Source: DASZGI01 sp035938995
GTDB lineage: Bacteria > Actinomycetota > Actinomycetes > Streptomycetales > Catenulisporaceae
Direction: 5' to 3'
NCBI RefSeq assembly: GCF_035938995.1
Contig: NZ_DASZGI010000053.1
Span: 1-53,371, forward strand
Length of the DNA: 53,371 nt
How positions within the stretch are numbered: the stretch's first letter is position 1; each line of letters starts with the position of its first letter. Shown here one piece after another: positions 8,221 to 18,200 of this stretch. The translations under genes and the position numbers were made by a program. Below the pieces are notes generated by a model. It did no database searches. It worked only from the letters and a program-made list of their open reading frames with translations, and was not told where the DNA came from.

Positions 8221-9054
8221 GTGACACGAGTGAACGCGGCGACACCCCACAAATTGAAGCACTCTGCGGTACTGCGTTCCGGGGCGCTCGCGCTCGGAGC
8301 GTGTGTGGTCGCGTCGACGGCCGGGTGCTCAGCGAAGGGCGTCGCCGTCTCCGCCGACCCGGTCGCCGCGGTGCGCAACGCGGCGGTCGCCGACAAAGTG
8401 CACACCGCGAAGGTCGCCACCTCGGTCACGATGTCCGTCGACGGCAAGGACCAGCTGTTCATCGGCTCGGGCTCGTTCGATCTGGACAAGCAGATCGGCG
8501 TCATCGTGCTGACCATCCCGCAGGTAGCCACGCCGCTCGAGGAGGTCATCACCCCGACCACGCTATACCTGCGGCGGGTCGGGCAGGAGGCGAAGTGGCG
8601 CTGGGTCGCGGGCGCCAAGCTGCCCGACGGGGACGTTATCAGCGCCGGATACACCAGCCCGGTCTTCGACTTCGCGCTGCTGCGCGGGGTGACCGCGGGC
8701 GCGGTCCACTACGTGGGCCAGGACACGGTGCGCGGCACCGCGGTCGCCCACTACACCGGCATCCTCGACCTGGACTCCTCCGCCGCCGAGTCGTCCGATC
8801 CGATCCGGTCGGACCTGCTCGCGGCGTCCCGGTCGTTCACCCAGAAGACGATCCCGTTCGACGCGTATCTGGACGCGCAGGGCGACGTGCGGCGGGTCGT
8901 GGCGCACTTCACGTTCCCGGCCGAGGCGCCCGCGCACGGCGAGGTGCAGATCGCGGCGACCACGGACCTTTACGACCTCGACACCCCGGTGACGGTGAGC
9001 ACTCCGCCGGCTGCCGACCTGGTCAGCGCGAGTTCCGCGAAGACCACCCGCTGA
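8221..9054 (+). CDS. lipoprotein of the LppX/LprAFG type
   Basis: A 277-residue exported lipoprotein. The N-terminal signal ends in a lipobox STAGC with the lipid-modified Cys at residue 36. The body has the repeating beta-strand pattern of the LppX/LprAFG sandwich fold (e.g. VRGTAVAHYTGILDL, VRRVVAHFTFP), a family that in actinobacteria carries lipids or glycolipids to the surface. The start is given as GTG 8221; GTG 8230 is in frame and sits 8 bases after GAGG, so it may be the real start. Family placement is moderate; ligand unknown. Confidence 0.7.
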   Translation: MTRVNAATPHKLKHSAVLRSGALALGACVVASTAGCSAKGVAVSADPVAAVRNAAVADKVHTAKVATSVTMSVDGKDQLFIGSGSFDLDKQIGVIVLTIPQVATPLEEVITPTTLYLRRVGQEAKWRWVAGAKLPDGDVISAGYTSPVFDFALLRGVTAGAVHYVGQDTVRGTAVAHYTGILDLDSSAAESSDPIRSDLLAASRSFTQKTIPFDAYLDAQGDVRRVVAHFTFPAEAPAHGEVQIAATTDLYDLDTPVTVSTPPAADLVSASSAKTTR

Positions 9055-9227
9055 CACCACCGACGGGCCCCGGGGACCGGCCTTACCGAACTAGTCCCGA
9101 CCGGCGGCGGATGACCCAACCGGGCCATGGTCGCTGCCCAGGCTCGTCCTTAAGCTGGCAATGTCAGCGGAAGGCCATCGGGGAGCCGCCGAACGCGGAT
9201 CACCAGAACCGTAAGGAGGTGACCGGA

Positions 9228-9461
9228 TTGCGTCCCGCGCCCCACGCGCACACCCCCCAACACGATCCGGCACCGCGCCGAGACCCGGCGCCCGGCCACG
9301 GCCGTCCGCCGCGAACCTCCGTACACGACCGGGTAGCCCTGGACGAGATCGAGTTGTATGCGGAGCTCATCATCGCGGCGCAGCGCAGTGATGTACCACT
9401 CTCCCACGAGGCCATCGACGTCATTCTCGGCGTCCGGCCTCGAGCTGTTGTGGGAGCGTGA
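9228..9461 (+). CDS. small conserved-type hypothetical protein, TTG start
   Basis: A 77-residue soluble protein. An excellent ribosome binding site (AAGGAGG, 9213-9219) lies 8 bases before a TTG at 9228; the GTG at 9219 overlaps it and is too close to be used. The N-terminal half is His/Pro/Arg-rich and probably disordered. The C-terminal half is amphipathic helical (LDEIELYAELIIAAQRSD, then SHEAIDVILGV), a pattern I associate with short actinomycete proteins of unknown function. There are no catalytic residues or domains I recognise. It stands alone between a lipoprotein gene and a 550-bp non-coding stretch. Confidence 0.55.
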   Translation: MRPAPHAHTPQHDPAPRRDPAPGHGRPPRTSVHDRVALDEIELYAELIIAAQRSDVPLSHEAIDVILGVRPRAVVGA

Positions 9462-10012
9462 GCCGGAAGCACGACTGAGCAGGCACGACACCTACTACGC
9501 AGGATCTGTGCAGCGGCAATTGAACGCAATTGCATAGGCAAGGCCACAAACGCAAGACACACGGGGAAATCGGAACACAGGTCGCAGGACGCCGCGCCGC
9601 CGGCACCGGCGGGCCGGTGAAGTCACCAGAACACGGGGATGAGCTTGGGTGTCATGGGCGGCGCGATGGGCGCCGCCCGACTGAGTTGTTCATCGCCACA
9701 AATACCGCTCCGGCCGCGATCGCGGGCAACAGCCGATCGCGGCCGGTGCCGGTTACCACTCGAGGTCACCCGCCGTCATCACTCAGCGTAGCCGCTGGGC
9801 GACGAGGTGGGCGCCGAACCGCGCTCAGATGGGCGCACGTACCGCGCCCCGGCTGGTTACCGTCTAGCATCCTTGTGGTCATGGAACGCTGGAGTTCCCG
9901 GACCACCGCCCCAGCCCCGATCGGACTACGGCATGCCGGTCGGGGTGTTGTCGCGCTCACAGGCGCGGGGGCGAGACTGCTGGACCGAACCCGAGCCCGC
10001 CCGGAGAACCCT
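9462..10012. other. 551-bp non-coding region with two strong hairpins
   Basis: No convincing gene here; an open frame running in from 9530 lacks family features upstream of 10013. Two inverted repeats stand out. GGGCGGCGC at 9656-9664 pairs with 9670-9678 (9-bp stem, 5-nt loop). CCGGCCGCGATCG at 9710-9722 pairs with CGATCGCGGCCGG at 9734-9746 (13-bp perfect stem, 11-nt loop). They may end transcription from the small gene at 9228 or form a leader before the phoU-like gene. Confidence 0.5.
9710..9746. terminator. 13-bp perfect inverted repeat, possible intrinsic terminator
   Basis: Both arms match perfectly over 13 bp around an 11-nt loop. No U-tract follows, which is common for actinomycete terminators, so function is only likely. 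A second hairpin (9656-9678) lies just upstream. Confidence 0.45.
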
Positions 10013-10633
10013 GTGCGCCTGCGTCTGACCCCGAAGGAGTCGAGCTTCTACGACCTGTTCGCTAAGGCCGCGGACAACCTGGTCGTGGGCGCCGCTTTGC
10101 TCACCGAGATGCTCGGCACCGACAAGGCCGGACGCGCGGTGATCGCCGAGCGCATGCGTGACGCCGAGCACGCCGGGGACGAGGTCACCCACGCGATCTA
10201 CCGGCAGCTGAACTCCTCGTTCATCACCCCGTTCGACCGGGAGGACATCTACCAGCTCGCCGGGCGGCTCGACGACGTGATGGACGCGATGGAGGCCGCG
10301 GTCGACCTGGCGACGCTCTACCAGGTGGAGGCGCTGCCGGCGGGGGTGGCCGACCAGGTGGACGTGCTGGTGCGGGCGGCCGAGCTGACCGCCGAGGCGA
10401 TGCCCCGGCTGCGCGGGATGAAGGACCTGACCGAGTACTGGATCGAGGTCAACCGGCTGGAGAACCAGGCCGACCAGGTGTACCGCAAGCTGCTGGCGCA
10501 CCTGTTCTCCGGCGAGTACGACGCGCTGACGGTGATGAAGCTGCGCGAGATCGTCGAGACGCTCGAAGCGGCGGCGGACAACTTCGAGCACGTGGCCAAC
10601 ACGATCGAGACGATCGTCGTCAAGGAGTCCTGA
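10013..10633 (+). CDS. PhoU-like DUF47 phosphate transport regulator
   Basis: A 206-residue all-helical DUF47/PhoU-like protein. Such proteins accompany Pit transporters and modulate low-affinity phosphate uptake. Seen here are the acidic metal-binding repeats DAEHAGDEVTHAIYRQLN and VNRLENQADQVYRKLL, the FDREDIYQL motif, and C-terminal EIVETLEAAADNFEHVANTIE. The start is GTG 10013, with GGAG 6 bases upstream; residues encoded further upstream in the open frame do not belong to the family. It lies 4 bp before the Pit gene, whose Shine-Dalgarno is inside this coding sequence, so the two are coupled. Confidence 0.88.
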   Translation: MRLRLTPKESSFYDLFAKAADNLVVGAALLTEMLGTDKAGRAVIAERMRDAEHAGDEVTHAIYRQLNSSFITPFDREDIYQLAGRLDDVMDAMEAAVDLATLYQVEALPAGVADQVDVLVRAAELTAEAMPRLRGMKDLTEYWIEVNRLENQADQVYRKLLAHLFSGEYDALTVMKLREIVETLEAAADNFEHVANTIETIVVKES

Positions 10634-10637
10634 CACC

Positions 10638-11651
10638 GTGCAAACGCTCGGCCTGATCGCGGTCGTCGTGATCGCCCTCGGCTTCGCGTACACCAATGGC
10701 TTCCACGACTCCGCCAACGCGATCGCCACGTCCGTTTCCACCCGCGCGCTGACGCCGCGGGCCGCGCTGATGTTGGCCGGACTGATGAACCTGCTCGGCG
10801 CGTACGCGGGACTGAGGCTCGGCGGTGGAGTGACGAAGTCGATCGTCCAGGGCATCATCGCCACCCCCGCGCACGGCACGAACGGCCTGGTCGTGGTCTT
10901 CGCGCTGCTCGCCGGTGCGATCATCTGGAATCTGACCACGTGGTATTTCGGGCTCCCCTCGTCCAGTTCGCACGCGCTGATCGGAGGCATGGTCGGCGCG
11001 GCCCTGCCGGCCGGGCTCGCGGTGCACTGGGACGGGCTGTGGAGCAAGGTCATCGTGCCCATGGTCACCTCGCCGGTCGTCGGCTTCGTGCTGGCGTTCG
11101 CGGTCATGATCGGGATCCTCTGGGCGTTCCGCAGGGCGAATCCGAGCCGGGTGACCCGCAACTTCCGGATGGCGCAGACCGTTTCCGCGGCCGGGATGGC
11201 GCTGGGCCACGGCATCCAGGATGCGCAGAAGACGATGGGCGTGGTGATGCTCGCCCTGATCGCGGGCGGGCACGCGTCCGGCTCCAGCGCCGTGCCGTGG
11301 TGGGTGCTGTGGTCCGCGGCGATCGCGATCTCGCTGGGAACGTATTCGGGCGGCTGGCGGGTCATGCGCACGCTCGGCCGAAGGATCATCGAGCTCGACC
11401 CGCCCCGCGGCTTCGCGGCCGAGACGGTGGCGTCGCTGGTGCTCTACGTCACCGCGTTCCTTTACGCGGCCCCGGTGTCCACGACCCACGTCATCACCGG
11501 TTCGATCATGGGCGCCGGGGCGACCAGGGGAAGGAACGCGGTCCGCTGGGGCGTCGCCAAGAACATCGTCTACGCGTGGTTCCTGACAATCCCGGCCTCG
11601 GGCGCCTGCGCGGCGATCGTCTACTACGCCACCCACGCCATCGTCAGCTGA
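10638..11651 (+). CDS. pit: low-affinity inorganic phosphate transporter, Pit family
   Basis: A 337-residue polytopic membrane protein of the PiT family, which imports neutral metal-phosphate with protons. Both family signature repeats are visible: near the N terminus GFAYTNGFHDSANAIATSVS, and in the second half MALGHGIQDAQKTMGV. The conserved LPSSSSHALIGG and VSTTHVITGSIMG loops are also present. The GTG start is served by AAGGAG at 10622-10627 inside the upstream PhoU-like gene. The pair forms the common DUF47-pit operon, so phosphate is the expected substrate. Confidence 0.92.
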   Translation: MQTLGLIAVVVIALGFAYTNGFHDSANAIATSVSTRALTPRAALMLAGLMNLLGAYAGLRLGGGVTKSIVQGIIATPAHGTNGLVVVFALLAGAIIWNLTTWYFGLPSSSSHALIGGMVGAALPAGLAVHWDGLWSKVIVPMVTSPVVGFVLAFAVMIGILWAFRRANPSRVTRNFRMAQTVSAAGMALGHGIQDAQKTMGVVMLALIAGGHASGSSAVPWWVLWSAAIAISLGTYSGGWRVMRTLGRRIIELDPPRGFAAETVASLVLYVTAFLYAAPVSTTHVITGSIMGAGATRGRNAVRWGVAKNIVYAWFLTIPASGACAAIVYYATHAIVS

Positions 11652-12110
11652 GCTGCAAACCGCGCGGCGACATCCCGCCCGCGATCTGACACTGTTCGAT
11701 CTGACACTGCTTGATCTGACACTGTTTCACGTGGATCATGCGGCCGTCCGATAATCGCACCGGCGTGGGGTGGGGGCGGCAAAGAACACGGGCTGGCTGG
11801 TCGGTGCAGGCGAGCACCTGTCCGCCCGGTCCTCGTGGATCGTGGGTCGGACAGAGAGCGGTCATGTGGCGGTGCAGGGGCTCATAGAAGTAGCGACGGG
11901 ATATCCCACAGCGCGGGGAGTCCGGCGAGGGCCGGCCGCTGGGAAGAACACTGCAATCGCGAATGCCGGGCGATGGAAGACGCAGTTGCACGCGTAGCCG
12001 GCGCGGCGAGCGCTCAGGTGTCGTCATCGTCATCTTCATCGACATCGCGACCACGCGACGCCGAGGGGCGCGGGAGGCCGACGGTCGACGCGCCGTGTGG
12101 GCAAGGTCCC
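11652..12110. other. 459-bp non-coding stretch between convergent genes
   Basis: It lies between the 3' ends of pit and the phosphatase gene. Besides the 15-bp tandem repeat at 11683-11727 I see no RNA gene or credible protein; the minus-strand open frame across it lacks a domain and takes in the repeat as QCQIK/E units. Confidence 0.6.
11683..11727. repeat. three tandem 15-bp units, GATCTGACACTG-core
   Basis: Units at 11683-11697, 11698-11712 and 11713-11727 are GATCTGACACTG followed by TTC, CTT or TTT. The array begins 31 bp after the pit stop codon. The last unit runs into CACGTGGATCATG, producing CACTGTTTCA, which resembles the core of short repeats at 39486-39570. Confidence 0.9.
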
Positions 12111-13964
12111 TCAGTGCTGATCCAGGGCGAACTCGCACCAGACCGACTTGCCGGTGTCGAGTTGGCGGGCACCCCAGGAGTCCGCGAGGCTGGCCACGAT
12201 GCCGATGCCGCGGCCGTCTTCGTCCGTGTCGTTGGCGAGGCGGCGGCGCGGGAGGTGGTCGTCTCCGTCGCTGATGTCGACGATGAGGCGCCGATCGGTC
12301 CTTCTCAGCCTGAGCCTCACCGGGGGGCGGCCGTGGATTGCCGCGTTCGCCACCAGTTCGCTGACCGCCAGGACTCCCGCGTCACACAGGTCGTCGCCGA
12401 CGTGCCAGCTTCTGAGCACCCCGGATGCGAACGCCCTCGCGTGGGCCGCGATCTCCGTGCCACCGACCAGCTCCACGTCTGCCGAGCGGAACAGCTCAGC
12501 CCTGTCGCCTTGCCAGCGCGGCACGTGCACGACCAGCAGCGCGACGTCGTCATCGTGGTCTGTGGGCAGGTCCATTCCGTCGAGCAGCTGATCGCGCACC
12601 AGGTCCACCGGCCCCGGTCTGCGCGCTCCGAGTCTGCTGTGCGGATCGGGGAGCCGGGGGACCGGCGCCTGCGGGGCCGTCGCGAACACCTCGCGCAGCT
12701 TGTGGAGCCGCACGTCCAGGTCCGTGCCTCTGCGCTCGACCAGGCCGTCGGTGAACATCGCGAGATACGACCCCGCCGGAATCGCGATACACGCTTCCTG
12801 CCAGGTCCACTCGCCGATGCCGAGCGGCGGTCCGCCCGCGGCGTCGAGTTCGACCACCGCGCCGTCCGGCAGCCGCAGCAGCGGGGCCAGGTGTCCTGCG
12901 CGCGCGTATGTCAGCACCCGATCGTCCGGGTCATAGACCGCGTAGACGGCGGTGGCCAACGCGCCGAAGTCGGTCGCGCCCGCGCTCGCCGACGTGGCCG
13001 CGTAGGCGACGCCCTCGAGTTCCGAGGCGTGCCGGTCCAGGTGCAACAGCAACTCCCCCGGCGGAAGGTTCGCCGCCGCATACGCCCGGACCGCCGCACG
13101 GAGCTGGCCCATCACGGCCGCCGCGTGCACGCCGCGCCCCATGACGTCGCCCATGACGAGCGCGGTCCGCCCGGCACCCAGCGGGATCACGTCGTACCAG
13201 TCGCCGCCGACTTGGAACTCGCCCGGCTCGACCGCGCCACGCCGCCTGGCCTCCCGAGCGCCGTCCCCGTGGTCCTCCGCAGCCCCCGGCAGGTAGCACC
13301 CGGCGATCCTCAGATCATCAGGCTGCGAAAGACGTTGCGGCAGCAGCGACCGCTGCAGCGCGACCGCCGCGTATCGGTGCCTGCGCTCCCCTGCGCGCAA
13401 CCGGTCCACCGCCGAGCTCTGGTCGGTGCAGTCCACGATGCTGATCAGCGCGCCGGTAACCGGACCGTCCTCAGGATGCCGGACCGCCGAGCAGGTGACC
13501 CGCAGCACCGCGGGCCGCCGACCCGGACCGTACCCGGAGACGCGGACCTCGGGCGCGGTGAACACAGTGCCGGTCGCGTAGACGTGATCGAGCGCGTCGA
13601 GCAGTCCGAGCTGTTCGAACTGCGGCACCAGTCCGGCCAGCGGGCCGCAGGCGTCGGCGGGCAGACCGAAGGCGTCGCGGAAGGCCCGATTGACGAAATC
13701 CACCCGGTGATCGTGATCCCGCACCAGCGCGATGGCTCCTGGGGCAGCCGCGAGAGCCGCGCTCAGCAGCGTTCCGATCCGTTCGTCCCCACCCGGATAG
13801 CGATAGGCGTGGTCGGCGGGACCGAACAGCTCCCCGGCCAGGTCGGTGCTGTACCGGTCATAGGCAGGCTCGCGCAACGCGGTACGGCCGCCCGCCCCCC
13901 TCGCGGCGGGCACGGCGGCTGCGTCGGACAGCGCCCCGGACGGCGCGTCAGGCTTCCAAGACAC
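12111..13964 (-). CDS. PAS-SpoIIE-HATPase fusion (RsbU/RsbW-type phosphatase-kinase)
   Basis: A 617-residue signalling protein. A PAS-like sensor covers about residues 65-185 (IALVRDHDHRVDFVNRAF). A PP2C-like SpoIIE phosphatase follows at ~195-440 with metal-binding Asp in GGDWYD (253-258), MGDVMGRG (271-278) and MFTDGLVERRG. A C-terminal HATPase_c anti-sigma-kinase domain occupies ~490-617 (SELVANAAIHG, DGRGIGIVASLADSWG). Such fusions control anti-sigma-factor antagonists in the general stress or developmental response. An unusual charged insertion of about 24 residues separates YLPG from VGGDWYD. Start GTG 13964 follows GAGAGGAC. No partner sigma or STAS gene is adjacent. Confidence 0.88.
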   Translation of the reverse strand: MSWKPDAPSGALSDAAAVPAARGAGGRTALREPAYDRYSTDLAGELFGPADHAYRYPGGDERIGTLLSAALAAAPGAIALVRDHDHRVDFVNRAFRDAFGLPADACGPLAGLVPQFEQLGLLDALDHVYATGTVFTAPEVRVSGYGPGRRPAVLRVTCSAVRHPEDGPVTGALISIVDCTDQSSAVDRLRAGERRHRYAAVALQRSLLPQRLSQPDDLRIAGCYLPGAAEDHGDGAREARRRGAVEPGEFQVGGDWYDVIPLGAGRTALVMGDVMGRGVHAAAVMGQLRAAVRAYAAANLPPGELLLHLDRHASELEGVAYAATSASAGATDFGALATAVYAVYDPDDRVLTYARAGHLAPLLRLPDGAVVELDAAGGPPLGIGEWTWQEACIAIPAGSYLAMFTDGLVERRGTDLDVRLHKLREVFATAPQAPVPRLPDPHSRLGARRPGPVDLVRDQLLDGMDLPTDHDDDVALLVVHVPRWQGDRAELFRSADVELVGGTEIAAHARAFASGVLRSWHVGDDLCDAGVLAVSELVANAAIHGRPPVRLRLRRTDRRLIVDISDGDDHLPRRRLANDTDEDGRGIGIVASLADSWGARQLDTGKSVWCEFALDQH

Positions 13965-14296
13965 GGGTGGTGGCGTCCTCTCACAGTACCCGCCGCTCTT
14001 AAGCCCAGATGAGCGCGCGCCGCTTCAGCGCCCGGTCGGCGGCCTGGACGAGCGGATGCGCTCGAATCCCCCGCCCCGCCCGGAACAGCAGGTGGTGCCA
14101 GTCTGCCGGACCGGGGAGCGTCGGCGGGCGGTGGAGCACGATCAACCATTCGATCGAGGGACGGGCGACCGCGTTCGCGGCGGCATACGGCCAGGCAGTC
14201 CGTGCTCACCGGTTGCTCACCCGAATGGAGGACCTGAGCGGACGACCACCGTGGGCGCCTAGGCCGCGGCAGTCCCCGCTCAGAATCGTGGCCCCG
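13965..14296. other. 332-bp intergenic region, no gene found
   Basis: Upstream region of the phosphatase gene and downstream of the lipoprotein gene. Open frames on either strand lack domains. On the minus strand GGGTAC around 13984-13989 resembles a SigB-type -10 element, but I find no convincing -35, so I do not call a promoter. Confidence 0.4.
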
Positions 14297-14863
14297 TTAC
14301 GAGCAACCGGGTATCGCGGGCGCGCTTCCGCCACCGGCGGCGGCCGCGAGCTGAAGCAGTCCGCACAGCGTCACGTCGGACACCAGCCAATGGCCGCCTT
14401 GGTTGACCGCCTTGCCGGCCATTCCGCTCTCCATCACCGCGCCGTTCAGCGAGATCTGATACGTGACGTCGGCGTCTGTCGGCGACGGGAATGTCACCTG
14501 CTGAACGGTCGCGGTCGCCTGTCCCACCCGCGGGTCGTTGGCGAACGCCTGGACCGCGGGCATCATCGTGGTCGTACCGTTCTGCAGCAGCATCTCCTTC
14601 TGGCTGATCGGCGTGTCCTTCGAGAAGAAGGACTGCCACACCTGCGTGACCTGCGTCGTCGCGGCTGCCTGGTTGAAGCTCGGGGAAGCCGCCGCCGAAC
14701 TCGCCGCGGCACCGGAGGAACCGCCGCCGCTTGAGCTGCAGGAGGCCAGAAGCGCCACTCCCGTCAACGGCAATGGGATGAGGACACGGATGAGCAGTGT
14801 CAATACTGGCTTGCGCACTACCTCTGAGCTGCTCTGATAGTATCGTTGTCGACTAGTGATCAT
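14297..14863 (-). CDS. putative lipoprotein of unknown function
   Basis: A 188-residue predicted lipoprotein: hydrophobic signal, lipobox LLASC with Cys at residue 42, then a Ser/Gly/Ala-rich linker. The globular domain starts near ATTQVTQVWQSFFS and ends in GGHWLVSDVTLCGLLQLA. The layout (helix, then TVQQVTFPSPTDADVTYQISL strands) suggests an NTF2/low-molecular-weight antigen MTB12-like fold, but I cannot prove it. The ATG start is backed by GATGAGG with 7-base spacing. The two domain cysteines near the C terminus (TLCG and PGCS) could form a disulfide. Confidence 0.6.
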   Translation of the reverse strand: MITSRQRYYQSSSEVVRKPVLTLLIRVLIPLPLTGVALLASCSSSGGGSSGAAASSAAASPSFNQAAATTQVTQVWQSFFSKDTPISQKEMLLQNGTTTMMPAVQAFANDPRVGQATATVQQVTFPSPTDADVTYQISLNGAVMESGMAGKAVNQGGHWLVSDVTLCGLLQLAAAAGGGSAPAIPGCS

Positions 14864-15231
14864 TGCAATGCCTCATCTCGTCTCTGAGGCGGGACGATGT
14901 TTCATTCTGTATCCCCCGACGCAAGTCGCTCAGACGCCCCGGATCGAACGCTGTGAGGGCTGACATTCGAGCGGTCAGAGAACGGCGGAACTCCCGTCAG
15001 CCGCCACCAAGACCCGTGCATGCAGCCTCCCGCGTCAGTGGTCGCCGCCTGGCCTGCCGTGGCAGGGCCGTCCAAACAAGTCGCAATACTGCTTAAAAGT
15101 ATGCTCTTCAGGCCAATTGATGCCCAGGTCGCTCAGCCCACGTTCCCGACCACTCGGCGCACGCGGTGCACCGGGCCGACGATCGGCGGCGGCGAAGTCA
15201 ATGACGGGGATGCCGCGTTAACGCATGAGCT
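14864..15231. other. 368-bp intergenic region, no gene found
   Basis: Between the 3' end of the repeat protein gene and the lipoprotein start; it would contain the lipoprotein promoter. It is slightly less GC-rich than its surroundings. I see no hairpin or RNA signature I would defend. Confidence 0.4.
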
Positions 15232-18200
15232 CTACGCGTGTTTGAATTTGAACATCCTGCTGGCCGCACGCAGTAAAGCCTCGGTGTGTTCGGCTTCGAA
15301 GACGCGGCGGTAAACCTGTACCGCCTCGCGTATACGGCGAGTTCGAGCCAGCAGCGCCGCAAGGTTGAGGAGGGCGATGACGTCTCCAGCGTCGATCGCA
15401 CGACGAAAGAACTCTTCAGCCTCAGGCTTGCGGCCCATGCGGGCTAGCAGGTTCCCCAAATTGAGCAGGGCGTTCGTGTCTCCAGCGTCGATCGCACGAC
15501 GAAAGATCTCCTCAGCCTCGGGCTTGCGGCGTGTGCGAGCCAGCACGTTCCCGAGATTGAGCAGGGCGTTCGTGTCTCCAGCGTCGATCGCACGACGAAA
15601 GAACCCCTCGGCCTCACGCTTACGACGCGTGCGAGCCAGCACGTTCCCGAGGTCGAATAAGGCGTCAGTGTCTCCAGCGTCAATGGCACGACGAAAGAAA
15701 GTCTCCGCCCGGCGTTTGCGACCGGTCTTCACCAGAATCCGCCCGAGGTTGGTGAGGGCGTCGGTTACCCCGGCGTCGACAGCACGACGATAAAACGCCT
15801 CAGCCTCACGTTTGCGGCCGATCTTCGACAGCAAGATGCCGAGGTTGTTCAGGGCGTCGGCCTCCTCGGCGTCGATGGCGCGGCGGTAGAGCTCTTCCGC
15901 CTCCTCGACACGGTCGGCATTCGCCAAGAGGATCCCGAGGTTGTTCAATGCGCCGGTGTCTCCAGCGTCGATCGCACGACGGTAGAGCTCCTCCGCCTCA
16001 TGCACGCGACCATCATTGACCAGGAGGATTCCGAGGTTGTTCAATGCGCCGGTGTCTCCAGCGTTGATCGCACGACGGTAGACCTGTTTCGCCTCGCGCA
16101 CCCGATTGCTGTCTGCCAGCAGGATGCCGAGGTTGTTCAGGGCATTGGTCTGCCCCGCATTGATGGCGCGGCGGTAGACCTGCTGCGCCTCGCGTTTGCG
16201 GCCGGCTTTCGCGAGCAGATTCCCGAGGTTGTTCAGGGCGTCTTTGTGCCCGGCGTCGACGGCACGACGGTAGGCCTCCTCCGCCTCCTGGACACGGTCG
16301 GCCTTCGCCAGAAGGAGCCCGAGGTTGTTCAGCGCGCTGGTTTCGCCGACATCGACAGCGCGACGATAGGCCTCCTCCGCCTCATGCTCGCGGCCGGCCT
16401 TCGCCAACAGGATCCCGAGATCCCGTAGGGCGTCGGTGTCTCCGGCGTCGACAGCGCGACGGTAGGCCTCCTCGGCCTCCTGCTTCCGGCCGGCCTTCAC
16501 CAGCAGGATCCCGAGATTGTGGTGCGCGTTGGCAAGACCGGCGTCAATGGCACGGCGGTAGAGCTCCTCCGCTTCGCGCGTGCGGCCCGCATGCGCCATC
16601 AGAATCCCGAGACTGTTGAGGGCACTGGTGTCTCCGGCGTCAATGGCACGACGGTAAAACTCCTCCGCCTCCTCAACACGGCCGTCTTCCGCCAGCAGAA
16701 CTCCGAGGCTGCGTAGGGCGCCGGTCTCTCCGGCGTCAATGGCACGACGGTAAAACTCCTCCGCCTCCTCAACACGACCAACCTCCGCCAGCAGAACCCC
16801 GAGGCTGGTGAGCGCACCGGTATCGCCAGTATCAACGGCACGACGGTAAAACTCCTCCGCCTCACGTTTGCGGCCGGTCGTCGCCAGAAGGTAGCCCATA
16901 TTGCGTAGGGCGCCGGTCTCTCCGGCCTTGATGGCGCGGCGGTAGGTCTGCTTCGCCTCGCGCGTGCGGCCGGTCGTCGCCAGAAGGAGCCCGAGGTTGT
17001 TCAGTGCGCCGGTCTCTCCGGCGTCAATGGCACGACGGTAAAACTCCTCCGCCTCCTCAACACGGTCAATCCTCGCCAGCAGAACCCCAAGATTGTTCAG
17101 CACGCCGGCCTCTCCGGCGTCAATGGCACGACGGTAAAACTCCTCCGCCTCCTCAACACGGTCAATCCTCGCCAGCAAGCCCCCGAAGTTGTGGAGTGCG
17201 GTTGTGTGCCCGGCGTCGATGGCGCGGTGGTAGAACCATTCGGCCTCCTCAACACGGTCAGCCCCCGCCAACAGAACCCCGAGATTGTTCAGCGCGTCGA
17301 TGTCTCCCGTGTTGGCGGCACGGCGGTAGAACTTCTCCGCCTCCTCGGCACGACCGCTCTCCGCCAACAGGACCGCAAGGTTGTTCAGCCCGCCGGTCTC
17401 TCCGGTGTCGGCGGCACGGCGGTAAAACTCCTCCGCCTCCTCGGTACGATCGGCCTTCACCAGAAGGCTCCCAAGGTTCTTGAGCGCAGCGGTCTCTCCA
17501 GCATCGGCGGCACGGCGGTAGAACTCCTCCGCCTCCTCAACACGGTCAATCCTCGCCAGCAGAACCCCGAGATTGTTCAGCGCGTCTGTGTCTCCAGCAT
17601 CGACGGCACGGCGGTAAAACTCCTCCGCCTCCTCAACCCGACCAACCTCCGCCAGCAGAACCCCGAGATTGTTCAGCGCGCCGGTCTCTCCACCATCGAC
17701 GGCACGACGGTAAAACTCCTCCGCCTCGAGCGCGTAGCCAGCCTGTCGGAGGACGGTGCCAAAGTTGCTGAGAGCATCCGCGTCTCCGGCTTCGATGGCG
17801 CCGCGGTAGAGCTCCTCCGCCTCCTCGACACGACCAGCCCTGGCTAGCATCAGGCCGAGATTGTGTCGTGCGCCGGTCGCTTCGGCGTCGATGGCACGAC
17901 GGTAGGCCTCCTCCGCCTCCTCGGTACGACCGGTCTTCGTCAGCAGATTCCCGAGGTTGTTGAGCGCATTGGCTTCCCCATCGTCGACGGCGCGACGGTA
18001 GCACTCCTCCGCCTCCTCAACACGACCGACCTCCGCCAGCAGGATCCCGAGATTGTTGAGCACACCGACTTCCCCATCGTCGACGGCACGGCGATAGCAC
18101 TCCTCCGCCTCCTCAACACGACCGGTCTTCGCCAGCAGGATCCCGAGATTGTTGAGCACACCGGGGTGCCCGGCGTCGATCGCACGGCGGTAGCACTCCT

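Noticed and set aside
11644..12138. 164-codon minus-strand frame containing QCQIK repeats
   Set aside because: The repeat is explained by the 15-bp DNA units, there is no domain, and the frame runs into pit; treated as non-coding.
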